A DNA stretch of 60,451 bases. It comes from Mucilaginibacter geliditolerans (GTDB lineage Bacteria > Bacteroidota > Bacteroidia > Sphingobacteriales > Sphingobacteriaceae). Shown here piece by piece: positions 42,230 through 51,555 of the stretch. The stretch is from the NCBI RefSeq assembly GCF_014200495.1, contig NZ_JACHBY010000015.1, forward strand, positions 1 to 60,451, in the 5' to 3' direction. Made by a program: the position numbers and the translations under genes. Numbering within the stretch: position 1 is the stretch's first letter; each line of letters begins with the position of its first letter. Below the pieces are notes generated by a model, which did no database searches, was not told the origin of the DNA, and saw only the letters and a list, made by a program, of their open reading frames with translations.

Positions 42230-43066
42230 ATGCGTAATCTTTTAATCTTCATTACTAAGTACAACGCATTTTTTTTATTCCTTATTTTTGAGATAAGCGC
42301 GCTCATTATTTACGTTAAATACAACGCCTTTCAAAAGGCCTCTTTTATTAACAGCTCCAATGAAGTTACCGGCAAATTGTACACCCAGGTTAATGGCTTG
42401 TATGAGTATATGTCGTTAAAGGCAGTGAATGATAGCCTGGCCCATGAAAATGCCAACTTGCGCAATCAGCTTAAATCATCATTTTATATTGACACTATAG
42501 CTAAACACAAAATAGCCGATACGGTATTCAAAATACAATATGAATACACTCCGGCTAAGGTGATCAACAATTCATTTAACCGTGCTTATAACTACATCAC
42601 CATAAACCGTGGTAGTTTGGATGGTATTGCTGTGGGCATGGGCGTTATCAGCAGCGCGGGTATTGTTGGCAAGGTGGTTAATGTTACGCCGCATATGGCC
42701 AATGTACAATCCATGCTGAACAAGTATAGCCGCTTCAGCGTTATGCTGGCTAATAACAAGGAAATAGGATCGATACAATGGACAGACGACCTTGACCCGC
42801 ATAAGGCTGTTTTGGTTGATGTAAGTACCAATGCGCAGCCAAAAATTGGTGAAGCCGTTTTAACATCGGGCTACTCATTGTTTCCTGAAGGGATAATAGT
42901 TGGCAGGGTTAGTAACCTGCGCGCTAAAGGCGGAGGTATGGAAATAACACTTGCTGTTGATTTCAGCAAATTACAATACGTAAACGTAGTAGATAACAAA
43001 TTTCAAAAAGAGCAGGACGCTATAGAAGCACTGCAAAAAAAGGATGATCAGGACAATACTCGTTAA
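42230..43066 (+). CDS. mreC: Rod shape-determining protein MreC
   Basis: Bitopic inner-membrane scaffold linking MreB to the periplasmic wall enzymes. 278 residues. One TM near 12-30, a short periplasmic coiled coil (about 65-90, SLKAVNDSLAHENANLRNQL), then the double beta-barrel domain (INRGSLDGIAVGMGVISSAGIVGKV; DVSTNAQPKIGEAVLTSGYS; FPEGIIVGRV). The Lys/Asp-rich tail overlaps the mreD start by 23 bases, so the two are coupled. Its ATG follows the inserted S23 unit directly. Confidence 0.95.
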   Translation: MRNLLIFITKYNAFFLFLIFEISALIIYVKYNAFQKASFINSSNEVTGKLYTQVNGLYEYMSLKAVNDSLAHENANLRNQLKSSFYIDTIAKHKIADTVFKIQYEYTPAKVINNSFNRAYNYITINRGSLDGIAVGMGVISSAGIVGKVVNVTPHMANVQSMLNKYSRFSVMLANNKEIGSIQWTDDLDPHKAVLVDVSTNAQPKIGEAVLTSGYSLFPEGIIVGRVSNLRAKGGGMEITLAVDFSKLQYVNVVDNKFQKEQDAIEALQKKDDQDNTR

Positions 43067-43562
43067 TTTTATCCGGTTTGTATTACTGGTGTTTATACAG
43101 GTGTTTTTGTTAAAAAATATCACCCTGTATAACCTGGCTACGCCCTACCTGTACATTTTGTTTATCATGCTGCTGCCCTTTGATACGCCAAACCTGCTAC
43201 TGTTTGTACTGGCGTTTGTAATGGGCCTAACTATTGATGCTTTTTATGATACGCCCGGCCTGCACGCCGCCGCTTGTGTGGTACTGGCATTAGTGCGTAT
43301 ATTGTTCATCAGCATAACGGTACAAAAAGAAGGCTTTGATAACGAACCCGAACCTACCCTGAGCATTATGGGTTTCAGGTGGTTTTTTACATACGCGCTA
43401 ACACTTACCCTGTTTCATCACTTTTTCCTTTTCAACCTTGAAGTTTTTCGAATTTCTGACATACAATATACACTAAGCCGCTTTGTTTTAAGTTCTTTAT
43501 TTACCGTATTTTTAATGTTAGTTATAGGCTTGTTATTTTTCAGGAAGAAAGAACGTAAATGA
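43044..43562 (+). CDS. mreD: Rod shape-determining protein MreD
   Basis: A small polytopic membrane protein of the elongasome. 172 residues with about five to six hydrophobic spans; the PYLYILFIMLLPFDTPNLLLFVLAFVMGLTIDAFYDTPGLHAAA region is the recognisable MreD core. It starts inside the end of mreC (23-base overlap) and its stop overlaps the mrdA ATG (ATGA). The family is poorly conserved, so the call relies on both the motif and its fixed position. Confidence 0.9.
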   Translation: MIRTILVNFIRFVLLVFIQVFLLKNITLYNLATPYLYILFIMLLPFDTPNLLLFVLAFVMGLTIDAFYDTPGLHAAACVVLALVRILFISITVQKEGFDNEPEPTLSIMGFRWFFTYALTLTLFHHFFLFNLEVFRISDIQYTLSRFVLSSLFTVFLMLVIGLLFFRKKERK

Positions 43563-45538
43563 ATACTTTTTTTGTACGGCGGTATGTCATCGCAGGGATC
43601 TTTATTACTATCATACTTATATTGCTGGCCAAGCTGTTTTATATACAGATAATTGACAAGCAATACAGCATTTACGCCACCAAAAACGTACTCAGGCAAA
43701 TTAAGATCTACCCGGCCCGCGGGCCAATCCTCGATCGTAATAACAAAGTGCTGGTACAAAACCAGGCCTTTTATGATATTATGGTAACCCCTAAACAGGT
43801 AAAACCATTTGATACGCTTGAATTTTGTAAACTGCTAGACATCACCAAAGATGATTTTGATGTTGCCTTTGCAAAAGCGAAGAAATACTACCCTAACCAG
43901 GCATCACCGCTGGTAAAGCAATTATCGGCCGAAAAATATGCATCTATCCAGGAAAGACTTTCCGAGTTTCCGGGCTTTGACGCGGTTACCCGCTACCTTC
44001 GCTTTTATCCCGATTCAGTTGCCGCGCAGTTCCTGGGATATATTGGAGAGGTGAATGACGATCAGATCAAACGCTCACATGGCAATTATCATCAGGGCGA
44101 TTATATTGGCATCACAGGTGTAGAAAAATCATACGAGGACGTATTGAGGGGGCAAGTGGGCATAAAAAACATGGTGTACGACTCGCACAACAGGCCAAAG
44201 GGCAGCTATATGAACGGCGTACTTGATACTCCTGCTGTGGCTGGCGAACGGCTTACATCATCGCTTGACATGACCATACAAAAACTTGGTGAACAATTGA
44301 TGCAAAATAAAGTAGGCAGTATTATAGCTATTGAGCCATCAACCGGCGAAATATTATGCTTTGTAAGCAGCCCAACTTATGATCCTAACCTGATGGTAGG
44401 ACGAGAGCGTGGTAATAACGCTGCTAAGATGTACAAAAACCCGTACACCCCATTTTTGATAAGGCCAATACAGGCTTATTACCCGCCGGGATCATCATTT
44501 AAACCATTAAATGCGCTAATTGCTTTACAAGCCGGACTTATAACTCCAGAAACTTCCTATTACTGTACCGGCGCCTATAAAGGCGGGCTGCCACGCTGCG
44601 ATGAGCCTCATGGCCAATCAGACCTGGCACGGGCTATTGCCGTATCATGTAATACTTATTTTTCCAGCGTTTTTGAAAGGCTGATGAATGTTAACGGCGC
44701 GAAGAATATTGATACAACTTTTGTTGACTGGCGTAAAAAAGTGAGCAGATTTAGTTTTGGTGAAAGGCTGGATATTGACTTACCCAATGAGGGCAGGGGC
44801 TTTTTACCCACAGCGCAGCTTTATAATAAAAAGTTTGGTGTTAACCACTGGCGCTCAAACTCCATACTTTCGCTGGCAATTGGTCAGGGTGAGTTAGAAG
44901 CTACCCCTTTGCAAATGGCTAATATTGAGTGTACCATTGCCAATCACGGTTTTTATTACAGGCCGCACCTTATTAAAGCCATCGGCGATAAAAAAATTAC
45001 CAAAGCCGAATATACACAACGTAATTATGTAGGCATTGATGCGCAATACTTTGAGCCTGTAATTAACGGCATGCAACAGGTGGTTGAAAGTGGCACGGCC
45101 CATAATTCACAGATCCCGGGTATAATAATGTGTGGTAAAACAGGTACAGCACAAAACCCGCATGGTAAAAACCACTCTATATTTGTAGCTTTTGCACCAA
45201 GGGAAAATCCTAAGATCGCCATAGCGGTAGTTGTTGAAAATGCCGGGCAGGGCGCATGGTATGCAGCCCCTATTGCCAGCTATATTGTTGAAAAATATTT
45301 AACAGATACCATTAAACGGTCAATGAGTGATTTCAACCGAATAAGGGACGCCAACTTAATGCCTGATCCTACCTTCTATTATTCTCAAATCAGAAAAGAA
45401 GCGGCAAGGGATAGCATTAGAAAGGCAAAAGCCGATAGTATCCGTAAAAGAGGTACCATAAAAAGTGTAGCCACAAAAAAGCGTACTGATAACAGGGTAG
45501 CAGTTTTAACATCAGCCATAAAAAGAGAAGGAAAATGA
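43559..45538 (+). CDS. mrdA: Penicillin-binding protein 2 (elongasome transpeptidase)
   Basis: Cross-links lateral-wall peptidoglycan in the periplasm with RodA. 659 residues. An N-terminal TM anchor at about 9-30, then the dimerisation/pedestal domain (ARGPILDRNNKVLVQN), then the transpeptidase. Active-site motifs are complete: SxxK with nucleophile Ser312 and Lys315 in PPGSSFKP, SxN in SCNTYF, and KTG in CGKTGTAQN. The C-terminal 70 residues are a basic tail (DSIRKAKADSIRKRG) beyond the domain. Joined by ATGA overlaps to mreD upstream and rodA downstream. Confidence 0.97.
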   Translation: MNTFFVRRYVIAGIFITIILILLAKLFYIQIIDKQYSIYATKNVLRQIKIYPARGPILDRNNKVLVQNQAFYDIMVTPKQVKPFDTLEFCKLLDITKDDFDVAFAKAKKYYPNQASPLVKQLSAEKYASIQERLSEFPGFDAVTRYLRFYPDSVAAQFLGYIGEVNDDQIKRSHGNYHQGDYIGITGVEKSYEDVLRGQVGIKNMVYDSHNRPKGSYMNGVLDTPAVAGERLTSSLDMTIQKLGEQLMQNKVGSIIAIEPSTGEILCFVSSPTYDPNLMVGRERGNNAAKMYKNPYTPFLIRPIQAYYPPGSSFKPLNALIALQAGLITPETSYYCTGAYKGGLPRCDEPHGQSDLARAIAVSCNTYFSSVFERLMNVNGAKNIDTTFVDWRKKVSRFSFGERLDIDLPNEGRGFLPTAQLYNKKFGVNHWRSNSILSLAIGQGELEATPLQMANIECTIANHGFYYRPHLIKAIGDKKITKAEYTQRNYVGIDAQYFEPVINGMQQVVESGTAHNSQIPGIIMCGKTGTAQNPHGKNHSIFVAFAPRENPKIAIAVVVENAGQGAWYAAPIASYIVEKYLTDTIKRSMSDFNRIRDANLMPDPTFYYSQIRKEAARDSIRKAKADSIRKRGTIKSVATKKRTDNRVAVLTSAIKREGK

Positions 45539-46809
45539 GTAATCCGCAACGCAGCTTCTTTTTTAATGTCGACTGGATCACGGTGTTCCTTTACCTGGCC
45601 CTGTGCACTATTGGCTGGCTTAATATCCACTCTGCGGCATATAACCCAAAATATCCGGGCTTGTTTAATATCGCTACCGATTACGGCAAGCAGTTCATTT
45701 ATATTAATATAGGCATCGTATTAGGTATCTTTATTCTACTGCTTGAAAGCCGGCTTATTACCACACTTGCGCCCGCCTTTTATGGCATAACCACCTTATT
45801 ACTGTTACTTGTGCTGGTAGTTGGCCGTAATGTTGGCGGCAACCAGGCCTGGATCTCGTTAGGCGGCGGCTTCAGGCTGCAACCATCGGAGTTTGCCAAG
45901 TTTAGTACCTGCTTAATGCTGGCGCGCTATTTAAGCGGAACCAATATAAAAGTAACCGAATTAAAATCGTTCCTGGTAGCGGCGGGCATCATACTTTTCC
46001 CAATGGCGCTCATCATGCTGCAACCCGATGCCGGTTCAACCCTGGTATTTAGTTGCCTTATATTCGTTTTATACCGAGAGGGTCTATCGCCCTATTTCCT
46101 GATACTGGAGGGCTTGTTCATCACCCTATTCGTACTAACCATAAAGCTCAACAACCTTACTTATATAGTTGGGGCATTAATTATTATAGCGGCAATTATT
46201 ATATTTTTTGCAAAGCGGAACCGTAAACTGGTATCAACCATATTCATCGGCCTTTGTATAACCATCGCCTTTGTTTTCAGCGTAAAATTTCTTTATAACG
46301 ATGTATTAAAACCGCATCAAAAAGTACGTATTGATATTGTATTAGGCATTACATCCGATCTGAAAGGTAAGGGCTACAACGTAAATCAATCCAAAATAGC
46401 CATAGGCTCGGGCAAGCTGTGGGGCAAGGGCTATATGCAGGGTACGCAAACAAAATACTCGTTTGTGCCCGAGCAAAGCACCGACTTTATTTTTTGTACC
46501 ATTGGCGAGGAATGGGGTTTTGCAGGTTCGGTTGTGGTTTTGGGCTTGTACCTGTTTTTAGTACTCCGCATTATCCGAATTGCTGAAAGGCAACGATCAC
46601 CATTTTCACGCGTATACGCCTATGGCGCAGCTTCGGTCATATTCTTCCACGTGGTGATTAATATAGGTATGACCATCGGTATAGTGCCATCTATCGGCAT
46701 ACCGTTGCCATTCATCAGCTACGGTGGGTCATCATTAATAAGCTTTACATTACTGCTGTTTGTACTAATCAAGCTCGACTCAAACCGGATGGGTATTGTT
46801 TACGCGTAA
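45535..46809 (+). CDS. rodA: Rod shape-determining glycosyltransferase RodA
   Basis: SEDS-family peptidoglycan polymerase, a polytopic inner-membrane partner of PBP2. 424 residues with about ten spans. SEDS motifs are present: GGFRLQPSEFAKF, ALIMLQPDAGSTLVF (catalytic Asp region), FVPEQSTDFIFCTIGEEWGF and GIPLPFISYGGSSL. Last gene of the elongasome operon, overlapping mrdA by four bases (ATGA). Its 3' end overlaps the 3' end of the convergent minus-strand gene by 10 bases. Confidence 0.97.
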   Translation: MSNPQRSFFFNVDWITVFLYLALCTIGWLNIHSAAYNPKYPGLFNIATDYGKQFIYINIGIVLGIFILLLESRLITTLAPAFYGITTLLLLLVLVVGRNVGGNQAWISLGGGFRLQPSEFAKFSTCLMLARYLSGTNIKVTELKSFLVAAGIILFPMALIMLQPDAGSTLVFSCLIFVLYREGLSPYFLILEGLFITLFVLTIKLNNLTYIVGALIIIAAIIIFFAKRNRKLVSTIFIGLCITIAFVFSVKFLYNDVLKPHQKVRIDIVLGITSDLKGKGYNVNQSKIAIGSGKLWGKGYMQGTQTKYSFVPEQSTDFIFCTIGEEWGFAGSVVVLGLYLFLVLRIIRIAERQRSPFSRVYAYGAASVIFFHVVINIGMTIGIVPSIGIPLPFISYGGSSLISFTLLLFVLIKLDSNRMGIVYA

Positions 46810-47876
46810 CGGCGTTTTAACAAGGCATAAAGCTTTTTGGTAGTTTCAGGTTTACTGTCCCAGTTATTTTTGGCCACGTAATTCTTTTTCAAAAAAGTAT
46901 CAGCCTCTTCAAGTGAGGTAAAGCGGTTTAATATTTCTATCGCTTCGCTGTAGGCCAGGCTGTAGCCATTAAACAGGTCTTTTATATACAGCAGTTTATC
47001 ATTAAGGTTGATGGCTTGTTTAAGGTCATCTATTTTTTGCACGCCTATTTGCTCTGTAACATTACCATTTTTGCTTGCAAGCTGGGCCGATATCCTTTCA
47101 TTAATAGTAAGCACTTCTTCCTTTACAAATTCTCTTTTTTGTGGGGCCGGACTTTCAAAAACAGGTTTTAGTTCTTCAATATGCACTACCTCTAAAGGTT
47201 TGGCGGCGGCAGGTGGTACAGCAATTATTGGTTCTTCAACTATTGGCTCTTCAATAACATCAGCTATAAGCGCAGTTTCATAACTCTCATCCTCATCACT
47301 CCAATCAGCCTCATCCAGTATCAATTCATGCCGTATGGTTTGAGGCTCTTCACGTATGTATGAATAACTATCTTTATCGCTGTCGGTTTCCAGGTCTATC
47401 TGTGGTACAGGTAAATCCTCTGTATGATTTATAACGGGCTGGTTTACCGAATGTACAAGCGGTTCAAAATATCTTGGCTCAGGAGTTGGTTCCGGCTCCG
47501 GTTCTTTAACGGGTATGTGCTCAACAACAGGTTCGGGGGCTTCAACCAAAGGCGGCCATTCTTCATCTGCTTTTATTTTTTCAATAACGGGCTCCGGGGC
47601 TTCAACTAGTGGTGGCAGTTCATCAGCAACAAGTTTTATGGGCTCAACAACCGGTGGCTTCTCCTCAATAACAGGTTCCGGCGCTGGTGCGGGGAGCATT
47701 TTTGAGTTTAACTTATTAAGGATCACCACATGATCGGTTAAGAAATGTGAATTGGCTATGAATAATTCCAATTCAAGTTCATTCAGCTGCCCGTCTATTG
47801 TTTTCAGGTATTCATATTGATCGCTTAACTCTTTTATAATTACGCCTATCTTTTTAAATACTTCCTGTTGCTTCAT
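46800..47876 (-). CDS. Pro/Glu-rich protein with conserved helical ends, unknown function
   Basis: 358 residues, no signal peptide. Residues 1-60 are helical. Residues about 65-250 are a highly acidic Pro/Glu/Val-rich region with an imperfect internal duplication (LPPLVEAPEPVIEKI / WPPLVEAPEPVVEHI). The last 100 residues form a compact helical domain (NERISAQLASKN ... LNDKLLYIKDLFNGYSLAYSEAIEILNRF). Such proteins recur beside tdk or rodA in related genomes as far as I recall, with no known function. The extended acidic linker would suit a tether or scaffold (inference). It converges on rodA with a 10-base overlap and diverges from tdk. Confidence 0.7.
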   Translation of the reverse strand: MKQQEVFKKIGVIIKELSDQYEYLKTIDGQLNELELELFIANSHFLTDHVVILNKLNSKMLPAPAPEPVIEEKPPVVEPIKLVADELPPLVEAPEPVIEKIKADEEWPPLVEAPEPVVEHIPVKEPEPEPTPEPRYFEPLVHSVNQPVINHTEDLPVPQIDLETDSDKDSYSYIREEPQTIRHELILDEADWSDEDESYETALIADVIEEPIVEEPIIAVPPAAAKPLEVVHIEELKPVFESPAPQKREFVKEEVLTINERISAQLASKNGNVTEQIGVQKIDDLKQAINLNDKLLYIKDLFNGYSLAYSEAIEILNRFTSLEEADTFLKKNYVAKNNWDSKPETTKKLYALLKRRYA

Positions 47877-47948
47877 GGCTTCAATATTGAAAAATGCTAC
47901 CCAAAAATAAGATTAAATTCTGATATTTGGCGCCTGTAAAAGTTCAAC

Positions 47949-48521
47949 ATGCAACACACCGAAGATGTTTTTAGAAGAAGAGGAGAAAGTGGCGGCAGCA
48001 TTGAAGTTATCTGCGGTTCAATGTTCTCAGGCAAAACTGAAGAGCTTATGCGCAGGCTTAAACGCGCCCGTATAGCCCGTTTAAGTGTTGAAATTTTTAG
48101 TCCGAAGGCCGATACCCGTTATAGTGATAACGCGCTTGTATCGCACAACTCAAACTCTATCCCATCCATGCCGGTTAGCAAGGCATCATCCATATTATTA
48201 CCTGGCAGCCAGGTACAGGTAGTGGGTATTGATGAGGCCCAGTTTTTTGATGATGAACTACCCGAAGTTTGTAACGCATTGGCCAATAAAGGTGTACGCG
48301 TTATAATAGCCGGCCTTGATATGGATTTCCAGGGCAAACCATTCGGCCCCATGCCCGCCCTTATGGCAATTGCCGAGTCAGTAACCAAGCTGCACGCGGT
48401 ATGTGTAAAATGCGGCAACCCGGCCCTTTACTCTTACCGGATCGTACCCGGTGATGGCCAGATATTACTGGGCGAAAAGGAAAGCTACGAACCCCGCTGC
48501 CGTATATGCTATAATACCTAA
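47949..48521 (+). CDS. tdk: Thymidine kinase
   Basis: Phosphorylates thymidine to dTMP for salvage; cytosolic tetrameric type II enzyme. 190 residues. The P-loop [15 protein letters not shown] is at about 26-40, the DEAQFF motif with the catalytic base Glu follows near 96, then [15 protein letters not shown] lasso residues. Zinc-binding Cys pairs are CVKCGN and the terminal CRIC. Divergent from the Pro/Glu-rich gene. No clear promoter box was found. Confidence 0.96.
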   Translation: MQHTEDVFRRRGESGGSIEVICGSMFSGKTEELMRRLKRARIARLSVEIFSPKADTRYSDNALVSHNSNSIPSMPVSKASSILLPGSQVQVVGIDEAQFFDDELPEVCNALANKGVRVIIAGLDMDFQGKPFGPMPALMAIAESVTKLHAVCVKCGNPALYSYRIVPGDGQILLGEKESYEPRCRICYNT

Positions 48522-48767
48522 CAGTAAAAATTCGGGCTGATAATAAATACTGTTTCATAAACATTAATCATATAGCTTTTAGGAATATTTCGACTATAAT
48601 TGATTATATTGGCTTCTGTTTTCCCCTATCTTTTAATTTAATCCATTAAAAAAGCCAAATCTTAAAACAAAAGGTATGGCAATTTATGTTAATAGGTAAA
48701 ATCAGGTGCGATATAAACCCGCAGGCTTTTAATAGAACACGGCTTACACTTTTATTACAATGCATTT

Positions 48768-49148
48768 ATGGAAGGCACAATCAAAAAAATTCTGGTAATT
48801 GAGGATGATAAGGATATAAGAGATACTATTGTTTATATTTTAGAAGAAGAACAATACGAGGTAATATCATCAGAGGATTCCAAAATTTTAAAATCAATAG
48901 ATAGCATTAAGCCCGATCTTGTGCTGCTTGATAACTGGCTAACCGACTGGAAAAGCGACGCCAACGGGCAGCAACTGAGTAAGGAACTAAAAACCAATCC
49001 TGCAACGAGCCATATACCGGTTATCATTATTTCGGCAGTAAGCAATATAAAGGAAATAGCCGAAGCCGGCCTTGCCAATGGCTACCTGCGCAAACCCTTT
49101 GACCTTACCGAACTTGTCGGCATAGTGAAAAAGCATCTGGATAAGTAA
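48768..49148 (+). CDS. Single-domain response regulator (receiver only)
   Basis: A 126-residue CheY-like receiver. The acidic pair EDD is at about 12-14, the phosphoacceptor Asp is in LVLLDNWL (about residue 55), the Ser/Thr switch is in IIISAVS, and the conserved Lys is in LRKPFD. It has no output domain, so it acts by protein contact or in a phosphorelay. No histidine kinase is adjacent; the kinase at 51556 lies beyond the amylase gene and pairing is only possible. The 246-base spacer before it shows nothing clear. The 49149-49422 spacer after it is AT-rich without a visible feature. Confidence 0.9.
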   Translation: MEGTIKKILVIEDDKDIRDTIVYILEEEQYEVISSEDSKILKSIDSIKPDLVLLDNWLTDWKSDANGQQLSKELKTNPATSHIPVIIISAVSNIKEIAEAGLANGYLRKPFDLTELVGIVKKHLDK

Positions 49149-49422
49149 TTGCTTTTTTCGAATACCTTCTTACACTACCTCTCAAACTGTACTAGCACTA
49201 ACCAATTCTTCTTAGCGCTCTGCATCAAACAGATATCTTATTCTGATTATTTATAAAATTTTAAAATGCAAGGTTTAATTAATACTTTTACCTCCACAGT
49301 TTTAAACCAAAACATTTATAATTCTATAAAAACCACCTGACTAACAGGCCGCTCTATATAGAATGCATAAATTAGGCGTTATACATAAAACCAATTAATA
49401 AACAAGAATAGATTTTACGATT

Positions 49423-51363
49423 ATGAAGAATGTTTACTTATTGCTAGTGGGGCTTTTGCTCGTTAGCGTTAGTTCCTGTAAAAAAAGCTCCGTTTCCGGG
49501 AACGATACCGGAGGTGGGACAACTACTACAAACCCCACGGGAGTTGATGTACCTGCAGGCGATGGCGATGGAGTTACTTTTATTAACTCCGGCAAATCGG
49601 TAGTGTTTAACCTGTACGCACCGGGGAAAAAATCAGTATCCGTTATAGGTGATTTTAACAGCTGGACACCCACCGCCATGAAAAACTCAAAAGATGGTAC
49701 CCGCTGGTGGGTTGAGGTTGATAACATCGACCCTAATACCGAATACTCTTATCAATACTATATTGATGGGTCGCTTAAAGTAGCCGACCCATATAGCCAT
49801 GAGGTGCTTGACCCGGCCAACGATCAATATATAACGGCAAGCGTATACCCTAATTTAAAGGCCTACCCTACCGGCAAAACAACCGGCGAGGTGAGCGATT
49901 TTGAAGTTAACGCGCCTGTATACTCCTGGAAAGTAACTTCATTTACCCGCCCTTCGCCAAAAAACCTGGTGGTTTATGAATTACTGGTACGCGATTTTGT
50001 TGCTACACACACCTACCAGGAACTTACCGACTCGCTTAATTATATAGCCAGCCTTGGTGTAAATGCTATTGAGCTAATGCCGGTAAACGAATTTGAAGGC
50101 AATGATTCATGGGGCTATAATTCCAACTTTATGTTCGCGCTCGATAAATATTATGGCACCCCAAATGCCTACAAAGCTTTTATTGATGCCTGCCACCAGC
50201 GCGGTATAGCTGTAATACAGGATATTGTTTTGGAAGATCAGTTTGGCTCATCGCCATTGGTGCAGATGTATGCTACCTCAACAGGGGCACCATCGGCAAG
50301 CAATCCATGGATGGACCAGGTAAACATGCACCCCGATGCCGTAGGTTATCAAATGAACCATCAAAACGCGGCCACACAATATTTTACCGAAAATGTAATG
50401 AAATACTGGATGCAGGAATACCATATTGATGGTTACCGCTTTGATGAAGCAAAGGGCTATACCCAGGTAAATTCGGGCACAGTATCTACCAATGCAACTG
50501 AAGCTGCCTGGGCCGCTTATGACCAGAGCCGTGTTAACCTTTGGACAAAATACAACACCTACATGAAAGGCCTCGACCCTAGTTTTTATGTGATACTGGA
50601 AATGTTTTCAGCAAATACAGAAGAGTCGGCATATGCTAATTTAGGTATGATGATGTGGACCAACCTGAGCACCCCGGGTGAGCAGGCAACCATGGGCTAT
50701 CCAACCAACCCCAGCTGGGATATTTCGGGCCTGTTTTATGATGGTTACGGATTTACACAACCTTATGCACTGGTAGCTTATTTTGAAAGCCATGACCAGG
50801 AGCGCCTGCAATATAAAAACGAACAATATGGTAATGATCTGGTCCCTCCCTATAAGGTTACCGATATACCAACAGGCCTAAAGCGCGATGAAATGGGTGC
50901 GGCATTTATGTTCTCATCTCCCGGCCCTAAACTGGTATGGGAATATGGTGAACTGGGGTATGATGCGTCTATAGATTCCCCAACCAATACCGACGCCAGC
51001 AGAACTGCAGACAAACCTATTTACCCTGCCTATAAAACAGATGCGAACAGGAAAGAATTATTTGGGATTTATAAGAAAATGATAAACATGAAGATCAAAA
51101 ACGCGGTTTTTGCAACTACCAATTTTACTTATAGCCTTGCCAGTTATGTTAAAACCATCCAGTTGCTTGACCCTAGTGCAAATGTTGAGGTTGTTGGTAA
51201 TTTTGATGTGATAACTCAAACAGCTATAGTAAACTTTCCTTCAGCGGGCACATGGTATGATAACCTGTCGGGAACGAGCATCACTATTAACAATACAGCG
51301 TACAGCATGACCCTCGCCCCAGGTGAATATCATTTGTATAGTAACGTTGTTTTAAACCAATAA
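49423..51363 (+). CDS. Alpha-amylase family (GH13) lipoprotein with N-terminal CBM48-like domain
   Basis: 646 residues. A lipoprotein signal ends at Cys in VSSCKKSS (about residue 19), so it is membrane-anchored on the surface or in the periplasm. An E-set/CBM48-like domain lies at about 45-140 (KSVSVIGDFNSWTP). The GH13 barrel follows: LGVNAIELMPVNEF (region I), GYRFDEAKG (nucleophile Asp), ILEMF (acid Glu) and FESHDQE (transition-state Asp), all present. A C-terminal beta domain ends the protein. It resembles glycogen-branching or amylase-type GH13; the exact specificity is not assignable by eye. There are no susCD genes nearby, so it is outside a typical utilisation locus. A terminator follows. 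Confidence 0.88.
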   Translation: MKNVYLLLVGLLLVSVSSCKKSSVSGNDTGGGTTTTNPTGVDVPAGDGDGVTFINSGKSVVFNLYAPGKKSVSVIGDFNSWTPTAMKNSKDGTRWWVEVDNIDPNTEYSYQYYIDGSLKVADPYSHEVLDPANDQYITASVYPNLKAYPTGKTTGEVSDFEVNAPVYSWKVTSFTRPSPKNLVVYELLVRDFVATHTYQELTDSLNYIASLGVNAIELMPVNEFEGNDSWGYNSNFMFALDKYYGTPNAYKAFIDACHQRGIAVIQDIVLEDQFGSSPLVQMYATSTGAPSASNPWMDQVNMHPDAVGYQMNHQNAATQYFTENVMKYWMQEYHIDGYRFDEAKGYTQVNSGTVSTNATEAAWAAYDQSRVNLWTKYNTYMKGLDPSFYVILEMFSANTEESAYANLGMMMWTNLSTPGEQATMGYPTNPSWDISGLFYDGYGFTQPYALVAYFESHDQERLQYKNEQYGNDLVPPYKVTDIPTGLKRDEMGAAFMFSSPGPKLVWEYGELGYDASIDSPTNTDASRTADKPIYPAYKTDANRKELFGIYKKMINMKIKNAVFATTNFTYSLASYVKTIQLLDPSANVEVVGNFDVITQTAIVNFPSAGTWYDNLSGTSITINNTAYSMTLAPGEYHLYSNVVLNQ

Positions 51364-51387
51364 TTTAACTTAATTTTCCCAATACTT

Positions 51388-51436
51388 AAGAACAAGCCCT
51401 TATGAGGTAATTATTAATTTATACGGGTTTGTTCTT
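51388..51436 (+). terminator. Terminator after the amylase gene
   Basis: aagaacaagccc (51388-51399) pairs with gggtttgttctt (51425-51436), one G-T pair, followed by attaatttt. Confidence 0.72.
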
Positions 51437-51555
51437 ATTAATTTTATGTAGATTTTGCGTTAAAATAACAAGCAAGAAAAATTCATCACATTGATTGGTT
51501 AATTAATTTGATGGATTGTATATTCGCTGACCCTAAAATTTAACCACAATAAGTA

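Noticed and set aside
49423..51363. A polysaccharide utilisation locus around the amylase or GH3 gene
   Set aside because: No susC/susD pair, regulator or second linked glycosidase is adjacent; the TonB-type barrel at 18964 is remote and has no susD.
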